A DNA stretch of 5,236 bases from Bacteroidota bacterium (GTDB lineage: Bacteria; Bacteroidota; Bacteroidia; B-17B0; Aurantibacillaceae). Positions 1 to 5,236 of this stretch are shown here, in pieces. Every line of letters starts with the position of its first letter. The first letter of the stretch is position 1. A program made the translations under genes and the position numbers. The stretch is from contig CANJJP010000154.1 in the NCBI GenBank assembly GCA_947474485.1, positions 1 to 5,236 of the forward strand. Reading direction: 5' to 3'. Under the pieces are notes generated by a model. The model was not told the origin of the DNA, ran no database searches, and was given only the letters and a program-made list of their open reading frames with translations.

Positions 1-84
1 AACAAAGCTAATGTAGAAGCTGCAATTACTGCACAATATGGCGGTACAGATGATATCAATGCTAAGATGTGGATCATTAAATAA
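1..84 (+). CDS. C-terminal end of an unidentified protein (5' end outside window)
   Basis: Frame 1 is open from the first base to a TAA at 82-84. It encodes 27 residues that include AQYGGTDDINAKMW and end in WIIK. The composition is ordinary for a protein, and a strong terminator follows 49 nt after the stop, which supports a real gene end. The fragment is too short to assign a family, and I do not recognise it. It lies on the same strand as the phosphonate operon, but the terminator and a 227-bp gap separate them, so it is probably a different transcription unit. Its function could still be related, and the sequence to the left would show this. Confidence 0.7.
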   Translation, partial: NKANVEAAITAQYGGTDDINAKMWIIK

Positions 85-133
85 TATCATTTAAAAAAAC
101 TGGGGTTTATTTAGTTTTATAGCAATCAATCGT

Positions 134-169
134 AAAAAAGAGTCTCGAGTAATTGGGACTCTTTTTTTT
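134..169 (+). terminator. rho-independent terminator of the upstream gene
   Basis: AAAAAAGAGTC at 134-144 pairs perfectly with GACTCTTTTTT at 157-167. C146-G155 and a T145-G156 wobble extend the stem, leaving an 8-nt loop at 147-154. The stem runs into an eight-T tract (162-169). It lies 49 nt after the stop of the partial gene. Because the left arm begins with an A-tract, the structure could also stop transcription arriving on the minus strand. It should insulate the operon that follows from read-through. Confidence 0.88.
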
Positions 170-311
170 GTACTTACTATTGCATCATTTAGGTGGTAAA
201 TAACTATTGTTCAATTTTTCACATGCATCTATTATTATTAAATTATTAATAAATTAGCTTTATTGCATTTATAATTTACAATTTCATACTTTTAAAAAAT
301 ATATAATAATT
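170..311 (+). promoter_or_regulatory. AT-rich leader and presumed promoter region of the phosphonate operon
   Basis: This is the only sizeable noncoding stretch between the upstream terminator and the first operon gene, so the operon promoter should lie here. It is extremely A+T rich. TAGCTTTA at 255-262 resembles the Bacteroidota -7 element TAnnTTTG with a mismatch in the last base, but no TTG lies at the expected distance upstream (about 232-236), so the match is weak. I see no clear operator palindrome, Pho-box-like repeat or riboswitch. The bases just before the GTG start are A/T only, with no Shine-Dalgarno sequence, as is usual in Bacteroidota. Confidence 0.35.
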
Positions 312-1361
312 GTGTCTAAATTTGCAAGTTTTATTGATTGTAATCAAAAGTTTTCAATCCTTTCTGAATCATTACCAAAATTAAAAGATGGTGAATTTTT
401 AGTAAAAAATTTATGCACAAGTCTTTGTCGAAGTGATATTCATACGTATCAAGGTAAAAGGGTTGAAAAATCACCCACTATTTTAGGCCATGAAATAGTA
501 GGTATTATAGTGCAAATAGGCCCAAAAGCTCCATTACATGATGTAAGAGGGAATGAATTAAAAATTGGAGATAAGATTACTTGGGCCATTTTTGCAAGTT
601 CCCCAGAGGATGATTTATCAAAAGCAGGCATTCCTCAAAAGGCTAAGGATTTATTTAAATATGGGCATGAGCAAATTACAGAACATAGTCATTTTCATGG
701 AGGTTTAAGTCAGTATACCATTTTGAGAAAAAATACACCTTTAGCAATACTCAAAAATGAATTGCCCAATGAAATAGCATCTCTTATTAATTGTAGTGTT
801 GCTACTGTTGCTGGTGCGATGCGATTGGCTGGCGAATTAAATGGAAAATCAGTTTTAGTAAATGGTGCAGGAATGTTAGGGATCATTGCTTGCGCTATGG
901 CTTCTAAAATGGGCGCTGCAAAAATAATAGCAATTGACCAAAACAAGGAAAGGCTTGAAATTTCAAGAAATTTTGGCGCAACAGAAATATACCTGCCTAA
1001 TGAGTCTTTGCAAGATAAAGTTGATATTGTTCTTGAATTTAGCGGCGACATAGATGCAATGGAAAATTCAATTCAGCTTTTAAATATTGGGGGTACCGCA
1101 ATATGGATTGGCGCTGTTTTTGCACAACCTGCGGTTCAAATCAATGCGGAATACATCATTCGAAACTTAATCACCATTAAAGGGTTGCATAATTATAATA
1201 ATGAAGATTTTATCAATGCAGTCAGTTTTATGGAAATGAATCATAAAAATTTCGAATTTGAACAATTGATAAAAAAAGGCTTCGTATTAGAAGAGGTTGA
1301 AGCTGCTTTTGAATATGCAGTATACCATAATCCTTTTCGAGTATCCATAGATTTAACCTAA
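312..1361 (+). CDS. Zn-dependent alcohol dehydrogenase, phosphonate-catabolism associated (TIGR03366-like)
   Basis: This is a 349-residue medium-chain dehydrogenase, presumably cytosolic and NAD-linked. The N-terminal GroES-like domain carries the catalytic zinc ligands: Cys39 in LCRSDIHTYQGK, His60-Glu61 in GHEIVG, and Cys161 in INCSVATV. The Rossmann domain has VNGAGMLG at 183-190, and Asp209 ends the second strand, which favours NAD over NADP. The segment GIPQKAKDLFKYGHE (106-120) matches the pattern I recall for the phosphonate-associated family (LPQK...L.KYGHE). The four structural-zinc cysteines usual just before and within that segment are missing and read as S, D, L and A-type residues. 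The start is GTG at 312. No ATG or GTG lies in frame just upstream, and the next internal Met is at residue 170, so GTG is effectively forced. It is first in the operon, and its TAA abuts the next ATG. The substrate is unproven; a phosphonate-derived alcohol or aldehyde such as 2-hydroxyethylphosphonate, phosphonoacetaldehyde or acetaldehyde is inferred from context. Confidence 0.88.
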   Translation: MSKFASFIDCNQKFSILSESLPKLKDGEFLVKNLCTSLCRSDIHTYQGKRVEKSPTILGHEIVGIIVQIGPKAPLHDVRGNELKIGDKITWAIFASSPEDDLSKAGIPQKAKDLFKYGHEQITEHSHFHGGLSQYTILRKNTPLAILKNELPNEIASLINCSVATVAGAMRLAGELNGKSVLVNGAGMLGIIACAMASKMGAAKIIAIDQNKERLEISRNFGATEIYLPNESLQDKVDIVLEFSGDIDAMENSIQLLNIGGTAIWIGAVFAQPAVQINAEYIIRNLITIKGLHNYNNEDFINAVSFMEMNHKNFEFEQLIKKGFVLEEVEAAFEYAVYHNPFRVSIDLT

Positions 1362-2624
1362 ATGCAATTACTTAAAAAAAATAGTGAACTAGTATTAATA
1401 ATAAAAGCAGCATCTGCTGTTTTTATTACCTATTTAAGTATGTATGCTTTTAGGAAGCCATTTACTGCTGCACAGTATAATAATATCATGCTATGGGGTG
1501 TGGATTATAAAATTTTATTAATCATTACCCAATTAATAGGTTATACCATTTCTAAATATTTTGGAATAAAAATTATTTCTGAATTATCGGCCAATAAAAG
1601 AACCATTACCTTAATCACTTTAATGGCTGTTTCATGGGGCTCATTATTATTTTTTGGCATTGTACCCGCGCCCTATAATTTGCCATTTATATTTTTGAAT
1701 GGCTTGCCCCTGGGTATGATTTGGGGGGTTGTGTTTAGTTATATCGAAGGCCGAAGACACACGGAGTTGCTTGGGGTTGCCATGGCTTCAAGTTTTATCA
1801 TTTCATCGGGTATTGTAAAAGGAGTAGGCAGCTACTTGTTACTAAATTTACAAGTATCTGAAATGTGGATGCCTTTTTTTACTGGTTTAATATTTTTACC
1901 TATTTTATTTATAGGTGTGTATTTGCTACATTCATTGAGCGCGCCAAATGAGGAAGATATTAATGCAAGGACGGAAAGACTTCCAATGAAATCTAAAGAG
2001 AGAAAGGCCTTTTTTAAACAATTTGCCCCAGGTATCATTTTCTCTGTACTTATTTATGTTTGCTTAACTGTATTTAGAGACTTAAGAGATAATTTTGCTG
2101 TGGAATTTTGGAATAGTATTGGAATGAAGAATATCCCAACGATGTTAGTTGTTTCAGAAGTACCAATAGCCATATTGGTCATCATTATTATCGGTTCCAT
2201 GATTTTTATCAAGAATAATAAAAATGCATTTTTTATCAATTTCTTAATTGTATTTGTTGGTGGATTATTATTGTTTTTATCAACCTTGCTATTTTATAAC
2301 CAACTTATCACAGCTACATTATGGATGATCATTGTAGGGTTTTCAATGTATTTGCCCTATATCGCATTTCATGCATTATTTTTTGAAAGATGGATTGCTT
2401 ATTTTAAAATTAAAAGTAATATTGGCTTTTTAATGTATGTGGCAGATGCTGCGGGTTATTTGGGAAGCACCTTGGTTTTATTATTTAAAAATTTCAATAA
2501 TACCAATTACAGTTGGGTTTCATTTTTTACATTCAGTGCAATGATAATTTCGGTCATTATTATTATTTTATCCATTGCCAATTATATATATTTTAAAAAA
2601 TTAGATAAATTACAAGTAGTATGA
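1362..2624 (+). CDS. MFS transporter (DUF5690-like), candidate phosphonate/organophosphate permease
   Basis: This is a 420-residue inner-membrane protein with about twelve hydrophobic segments, near residues 12-28, 49-68, 80-99, 108-128, 137-157, 170-190, 223-240, 260-283, 288-310, 315-338, 353-375 and 385-410. A charged central loop (191-222, including ERLPMKSKERK) splits the 6+6 halves, as in the major facilitator superfamily. GMIWGVVFSYIEGRR at 118-132 sits at the end of helix 4. YAFRKPFTAAQY at 28-39, at the end of helix 1, resembles the Y..RK.F..A signature of the GlpT/UhpT organophosphate:phosphate antiporters, and arginines recur at 239 and 242 in helix 7 (FRDLRDNF). In GlpT, helix 1 and helix 7 arginines bind phosphate. 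Import of a phosphonate is therefore a reasonable inference, supported by placement inside the operon. The ATG follows the previous TAA directly, and the TGA overlaps the next start as ATGA. I assign the DUF5690 family from memory; the substrate is unknown. Confidence 0.82.
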   Translation: MQLLKKNSELVLIIKAASAVFITYLSMYAFRKPFTAAQYNNIMLWGVDYKILLIITQLIGYTISKYFGIKIISELSANKRTITLITLMAVSWGSLLFFGIVPAPYNLPFIFLNGLPLGMIWGVVFSYIEGRRHTELLGVAMASSFIISSGIVKGVGSYLLLNLQVSEMWMPFFTGLIFLPILFIGVYLLHSLSAPNEEDINARTERLPMKSKERKAFFKQFAPGIIFSVLIYVCLTVFRDLRDNFAVEFWNSIGMKNIPTMLVVSEVPIAILVIIIIGSMIFIKNNKNAFFINFLIVFVGGLLLFLSTLLFYNQLITATLWMIIVGFSMYLPYIAFHALFFERWIAYFKIKSNIGFLMYVADAAGYLGSTLVLLFKNFNNTNYSWVSFFTFSAMIISVIIIILSIANYIYFKKLDKLQVV

Positions 2625-3748
2625 GTAATCAAACAGCCATCGTTGTAGGTGCAGGCATATTAGGACTAGCCACAGCAAGAGCATTAGCCCAAAAAGGGTA
2701 TGAAGTAACAGTAATTGAAAAAAGTCAGTTTTCGTTGGGCGCTAGTGTGCGTAATTTTGGTATGATTTGGCCAGTAGGGCAACCAGATGGCAAATTGTAT
2801 AATAGAGCAGTAAGGACCAAGGAGATTTGGTTAGAATATTTAAGTGCATCCAAAATTCCTTTTAATGCATGTGGTAGTTTACATTTGGCTTATTCGGAGG
2901 AAGAAATGAATGTAGTGGAAGAGATAGGTAGTTTTTTTAAATCTAAAAATAGACCTGTTTCAGTTATTTCAAATAATACGGTATTAGAAAACTACCACGG
3001 AATAAATGAGGAAGGTTTATTGGGTGCACTAAGAAGTGAGGATGAAACAATTATAGATCCAAGACAAGGGATCAAACATTTACCGGAATATTTGACTACC
3101 CAATATCATGTCAAATTTATTTGGGGTACTGCAATCACAAGTGTTACAAGTAATGCTGCATTTGCTGGCAAGGTTAAATACAATGCAGATATTATATGCG
3201 TATGCTCAGGTGCTGATTTTGAAACATTATATCCAGATCAATTTAAACAACAACCAATCATTAAAACTAAGTTACAAATGATGCGTTTTAAACACAAAGA
3301 TCCCAATTATAAAATTGGCGCTTCGGTTTGTGGAGGGTTGTCATTATTGCACTATAAAAGTTTTACCGCGTCTTCTTCACTAACTAAATTAAGAATGAAA
3401 ATTGAGGCTGAAATGCCTGAATATTTGAAATACGGTATTCATGTGATGGTTTCTCAAAATAGTGATGGTGAATTGACGGTTGGTGATTCGCATGAATATG
3501 CTTTGGATTTTGAACCCTTTGATAAAATTGAAATCAATACCATGATTTTGGAGTATCTAAAAAAATTAATGCATATCGACCAATGGGAAATGACCCAATC
3601 ATGGAATGGCATATACCCAATCATGACCAATGGGGCAACAGATTTATTTTTAAATCCAGAAGCAGGCGTATATATTTTAAATGGCATTGGTGGTCATGGA
3701 ATGACAATGTCATTTGGTTTTGCGGAAGAAATGATTAATCATATTTAA
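2621..3748 (+). CDS. FAD-dependent amine oxidoreductase, phosphonate-associated DAO family (TIGR03364-like)
   Basis: This is a 375-residue DAO-fold flavoenzyme, a usual length for the family. The N-terminal dinucleotide-binding strand-turn-helix is VVGAGILGLATARALAQKG (8-26), with Glu33 in VIEK positioned to bind the adenosine ribose. ASVRNFGMIWP at 41-51 matches the conserved segment following the FAD site in this subfamily. The C-terminus has the second FAD-contacting motif, NGIGGHGMTMSFG (354-366). There is no signal peptide or membrane segment, so it is cytosolic. Related flavoenzymes recurrent in phosphonate operons have been reported to oxidise N-methylated 2-aminoethylphosphonate, and AEP less well, to phosphonoacetaldehyde (the Pbf enzymes, recalled and not checked). 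Here it would supply the HAD hydrolase without a PhnW transaminase. Its start overlaps the transporter stop in ATGA, indicating translational coupling. The precise substrate and whether it acts as oxidase or dehydrogenase cannot be read from sequence. Confidence 0.87.
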   Translation: MSNQTAIVVGAGILGLATARALAQKGYEVTVIEKSQFSLGASVRNFGMIWPVGQPDGKLYNRAVRTKEIWLEYLSASKIPFNACGSLHLAYSEEEMNVVEEIGSFFKSKNRPVSVISNNTVLENYHGINEEGLLGALRSEDETIIDPRQGIKHLPEYLTTQYHVKFIWGTAITSVTSNAAFAGKVKYNADIICVCSGADFETLYPDQFKQQPIIKTKLQMMRFKHKDPNYKIGASVCGGLSLLHYKSFTASSSLTKLRMKIEAEMPEYLKYGIHVMVSQNSDGELTVGDSHEYALDFEPFDKIEINTMILEYLKKLMHIDQWEMTQSWNGIYPIMTNGATDLFLNPEAGVYILNGIGGHGMTMSFGFAEEMINHI

Positions 3749-3759
3749 AATTATAATTT

Positions 3760-4308
3760 ATGTTACATCCAGTTACACAACAAATTTTGTCACTTTTTGA
3801 AAAACATGGTTCCTCCATGTACGGCGGAGAAGCGGTTACGCAATTAGAACATGCTTTGCAATGTGCCGAATTAGCCAGACAACATAATGCTACAAACGAA
3901 TTAATAACAGCTTCTTTATTACATGATATTGGACACTTACTGCATGACTTACCTGATGACGCAAGTGATAAAGGGATTGATGATATGCATGAATTATTGG
4001 GTGAATCATATTTAACCGAACATTTCAAGTTGGCGTCCGTCGAACCAGTAAAATTGCATGTGCAAGCAAAAAGATATTTGTGTGCTACTGAGTCTGGGTA
4101 TCTTGAAACATTATCAGAACCATCCAAAATAAGTTTAGAATTTCAGGGTGGGGTTATGAGTGAAACGGAAGTAGCCGCTTTCGAGAAAAATGAATTTTAC
4201 CAAGATGCTGTTGTTTTAAGAAGATGGGATGATTTAGCGAAAGATCCAAATTTAGTCAGCCCAAGTATTGAAACATTTACGAATGCAATAGAATCATCTT
4301 TAAAATAA
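3760..4308 (+). CDS. phnZ: PhnZ-type HD-domain di-iron oxygenase (TIGR03276-like)
   Basis: This is a 182-residue single HD-domain protein. PhnZ uses a mixed-valence di-iron centre and O2 to cleave (R)-2-amino-1-hydroxyethylphosphonate into glycine and phosphate. Its ligand set is intact here at nearly constant offset: His31, His55-Asp56 with His59 in LLHDIGH, His77, His100 and Asp157 in LRRWDD. Tyr21 and Glu24 (MYGGEAVTQLEHA) match the PhnZ Tyr/Glu pair that gates the iron and contacts substrate, and Lys104 in AKRYLCA matches a substrate-binding lysine. LEFQGGVMS (126-134) is also family-typical. The ATG at 3760 lies 11 nt after the previous stop, behind AT-only sequence. No PhnY hydroxylase is encoded nearby, so its substrate must come from elsewhere, enter ready-made, or differ from that of classical PhnZ, as in TmpB-like relatives acting on trimethylated AEP. 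The family call is firm; the exact substrate is not. Confidence 0.88.
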   Translation: MLHPVTQQILSLFEKHGSSMYGGEAVTQLEHALQCAELARQHNATNELITASLLHDIGHLLHDLPDDASDKGIDDMHELLGESYLTEHFKLASVEPVKLHVQAKRYLCATESGYLETLSEPSKISLEFQGGVMSETEVAAFEKNEFYQDAVVLRRWDDLAKDPNLVSPSIETFTNAIESSLK

Positions 4309-4313
4309 TTACA

Positions 4314-4985
4314 ATGAAAATAGCAATGGTTGTTTTTGATATGGCGGGAACTACAGTGGATGAAGGAAATGTTGTGTATCGCACTCTACATAAAGCGATT
4401 GAAAAAGTTTGTCCTAATGTAAGTTTTGAAGATGTTTTAATGTTGGGGGCTGGAAAAGAAAAACTACAAGCCATTAGGGAAACTTTAAGCGGTAGTAATA
4501 TATCCTTGAATGAGGCAACTATCCAGGAAATATTTAAAGACTTTTTAGGCTTACTGGATATAGCGTATGCAAATTTGATTGTTGTTCCTACGAATAATAC
4601 GGAAAGATTATTTAATGCACTAAGGACAAAGGATATCAAAGTAGTTTTAAATACAGGCTACAACACAGTTACTGCTACATCCTTATTAAATAAATTAAAT
4701 TGGGTAAAAGGGGTGCAATACGATTTATTGGTTACCTCCTCGGATGTTAAAAATAATAGACCCATGCCTGACATGATTTTATATGCTATGGACAAATTAA
4801 ATATTACTGACGCGTCAACGGTTATTAAGGTGGGAGATTCAACTATTGATATAGAAGAAGGTAGGAATGCTGGTTGTAAGTATAATATTGGTGTTACTAC
4901 TGGAGCGCATACTAAAGCACAATTGGAATCAGCAAATCCTGATTATATTTTTGATAATATATATGACATAGTATCAGTTTTATAA
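4314..4985 (+). CDS. PhnX-like (phosphonatase-like) HAD hydrolase (TIGR03351-like)
   Basis: This is a 223-residue HAD hydrolase. Motif I is FDMAGTTVDEG (8-18), with nucleophile Asp9 and the phosphonatase-type D.AGT form in place of the usual DxDx(T/V). The cap carries LGAGKEKL (44-51), whose Lys48 aligns with the PhnX Schiff-base lysine (Lys53 in the Bacillus enzyme). TSSD at 141-144 is followed by NRPMPDM at 148-154, where Arg149 takes the place of the usual HAD lysine. KVGDSTIDIEEGRNAG (172-187) provides Mg-binding Asp175 and Asp179. PhnX hydrolyses phosphonoacetaldehyde to acetaldehyde and phosphate. This protein is shorter than PhnX (about 270 residues), and the cap positions matching PhnX Met49 and His56 are Leu44 and Leu51, so the substrate may be phosphonoacetaldehyde or a related aldehyde phosphonate. 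The start is 5 nt after the phnZ stop. It is the last gene of the operon. Confidence 0.86.
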   Translation: MKIAMVVFDMAGTTVDEGNVVYRTLHKAIEKVCPNVSFEDVLMLGAGKEKLQAIRETLSGSNISLNEATIQEIFKDFLGLLDIAYANLIVVPTNNTERLFNALRTKDIKVVLNTGYNTVTATSLLNKLNWVKGVQYDLLVTSSDVKNNRPMPDMILYAMDKLNITDASTVIKVGDSTIDIEEGRNAGCKYNIGVTTGAHTKAQLESANPDYIFDNIYDIVSVL

Positions 4986-5003
4986 TACTATGTAGTTGCC
5001 CTC

Positions 5004-5062
5004 TTGGATTGCCGGCTCATTTCATTCGCTGTCATCCCAAGAGGGATCCTTACCCAAAGCCT
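5004..5062. repeat. 59-bp direct repeat, copy 1 of 2
   Basis: The copy begins TTGGATTGCCGGCTC and ends CCCAAAGCCT. It matches copy 2, 78 bp downstream, at 57 of 59 positions without gaps; the differences are T5030 versus C5108 and A5046 versus C5124. About half its bases are G+C, against about a third in the operon. CCCTCTTGG (4999-5007) pairs with CCAAGAGGG (5037-5045) as a 9-bp inverted repeat overlapping the left edge. It lies 18 bp after the last gene's stop. I do not recognise the family. Confidence 0.9.
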
Positions 5063-5081
5063 AACCGATTTCTTTAGCCCA

Positions 5082-5140
5082 TTGGATTGCCGGCTCATTT
5101 CATTCGCCGTCATCCCAAGAGGGCTCCTTACCCAAAGCCT
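5082..5140. repeat. 59-bp direct repeat, copy 2 of 2
   Basis: This copy is 57/59 identical to copy 1, with a 19-bp unrelated spacer (5063-5081) between them. Its own left arm is degraded: GCCCATTGG (from 5078) stands where copy 1 has GCCCTCTTGG, so its local stem is imperfect. Its right arm CCAAGAGGGC (5115-5124) is a perfect 10-bp complement of copy 1's left arm at 4998-5007, so the two copies could also fold together into one larger structure. Confidence 0.9.
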
Positions 5141-5143
5141 TTC

Positions 5144-5175
5144 AAAAGCAAACTTCGTTTGCTTTTTGCTTTTTT
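5144..5175 (+). terminator. probable rho-independent terminator of the phosphonate operon
   Basis: AAAAGCAAAC (5144-5153) pairs perfectly with GTTTGCTTTT (5157-5166) around a 3-nt TTC loop. It is followed by T5167, GC and a T-tract (5170-5175). It lies about 160 nt after the last stop, beyond the direct repeats, and is the first T-tailed hairpin after the operon. The stem is A/T-rich and the T-tract is interrupted by GC, so efficiency is uncertain, and the hairpin may instead belong to the repeat element. Confidence 0.6.
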
Positions 5176-5230
5176 AACGCTCCCCAACTCTCGAAAGCGA
5201 GCTTTCGTCGTTGTGTCGCATTAAAAAAGC
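5168..5230. repeat. long imperfect inverted repeat with inner hairpin
   Basis: GCTTTTTTAACGC (5168-5180) is complementary to GCATTAAAAAAGC (5218-5230) at 12 of 13 positions. Inside, CAAC (5185-5188) can pair with GTTG (5210-5213), and CGAAAG (5192-5197) pairs with CTTTCG (5202-5207) around a CGAG loop. The whole could fold as one stepped hairpin on either strand. The outer arms are T-run and A-run, so it could act as a terminator for a minus-strand gene beyond the right edge, or be part of an intergenic repeat element. No gene is visible here. Confidence 0.6.
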
Positions 5231-5236
5231 CTATCA

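Noticed and set aside
207..279. Bacteroidota-type promoter built from TTG at 207-209 and TAGCTTTA at 255-262 or TAATTTAC at 272-279
   Set aside because: Spacings are far from the expected roughly 20 bp and the -7 matches are imperfect; in such AT-rich sequence these occur by chance, so no exact promoter is claimed.
710..1051. 113-residue minus-strand open frame opposite the dehydrogenase
   Set aside because: It lies wholly inside the dehydrogenase gene with its intact motifs and has no recognisable domain; it is a chance antisense frame.
3735..4127. 130-residue cysteine-rich minus-strand open frame
   Set aside because: It is antisense to the phnZ-type gene, whose iron-ligand residues are all intact; the cysteines come from complementary GCA/ACA-rich codons.
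4277..4639. 120-residue minus-strand open frame
   Set aside because: It is antisense to the HAD hydrolase start, spans a gene junction, and shows no family features.
4998..5140. CRISPR array
   Set aside because: There are only two 59-bp units with one 19-bp spacer and no cas genes; repeat and spacer lengths do not fit CRISPR.
5174..5221. 15-residue minus-strand frame beginning MRHNDE
   Set aside because: It is only 15 codons inside a strong inverted repeat; the hairpin explains the sequence better than a peptide does.
4986..5236. tRNA or insertion-sequence end in the G+C-richer 3' region
   Set aside because: No cloverleaf or T-loop sequence could be folded by eye, and no transposase frame or target-site duplication is visible.

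Overview
The window is AT-rich bacterial DNA, about one third G+C in the genes. None of the five complete genes has a Shine-Dalgarno sequence. Their starts sit behind A/T-rich leaders, one is GTG, and the genes are packed almost end to end. This pattern, together with a transporter resembling the DUF5690 family, points to a Bacteroidota genome, perhaps the Chitinophagaceae. That placement is inference; there is no rRNA or other marker gene here.

Layout: the C-terminal end of an unidentified gene (1-84) is followed by a strong rho-independent terminator (134-169). An AT-rich spacer then leads into a five-gene + strand operon (312-4985): a zinc-dependent alcohol dehydrogenase of the phosphonate-associated type, a 12-helix MFS transporter, a DAO-fold FAD oxidoreductase of the phosphonate-associated type, a PhnZ-type HD-domain iron oxygenase, and a PhnX-like HAD hydrolase. 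Junctions are 0 nt, a 4-nt ATGA overlap, 11 nt and 5 nt, so one transcript is very likely.

Family knowledge makes this a catabolic cassette for 2-aminoethylphosphonate (AEP) or its N-methyl or hydroxy derivatives. A plausible scheme, which is inference, is: the MFS protein imports the phosphonate; the FAD enzyme oxidatively removes the amine or methylamine to give phosphonoacetaldehyde; the HAD enzyme cleaves the C-P bond through a Schiff-base lysine; the dehydrogenase handles an aldehyde or alcohol intermediate; and the HD enzyme oxidatively cleaves a 1-hydroxy-phosphonate to phosphate plus a carboxylated fragment. The AEP transaminase PhnW, the hydroxylase PhnY, a C-P lyase and an ABC phosphonate importer are all absent from the window, so the set is an unusual minimal one.

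After the operon (4986-5236) lies a noncoding stretch of visibly different composition, about half G+C in the repeats. It holds two 59-bp copies (57/59 identical, period 78 bp) with internal inverted repeats, then a terminator-like hairpin with T-tracts, then a larger imperfect hairpin running nearly to the window edge. It looks like an intergenic repeat element, which I cannot assign to a known family.
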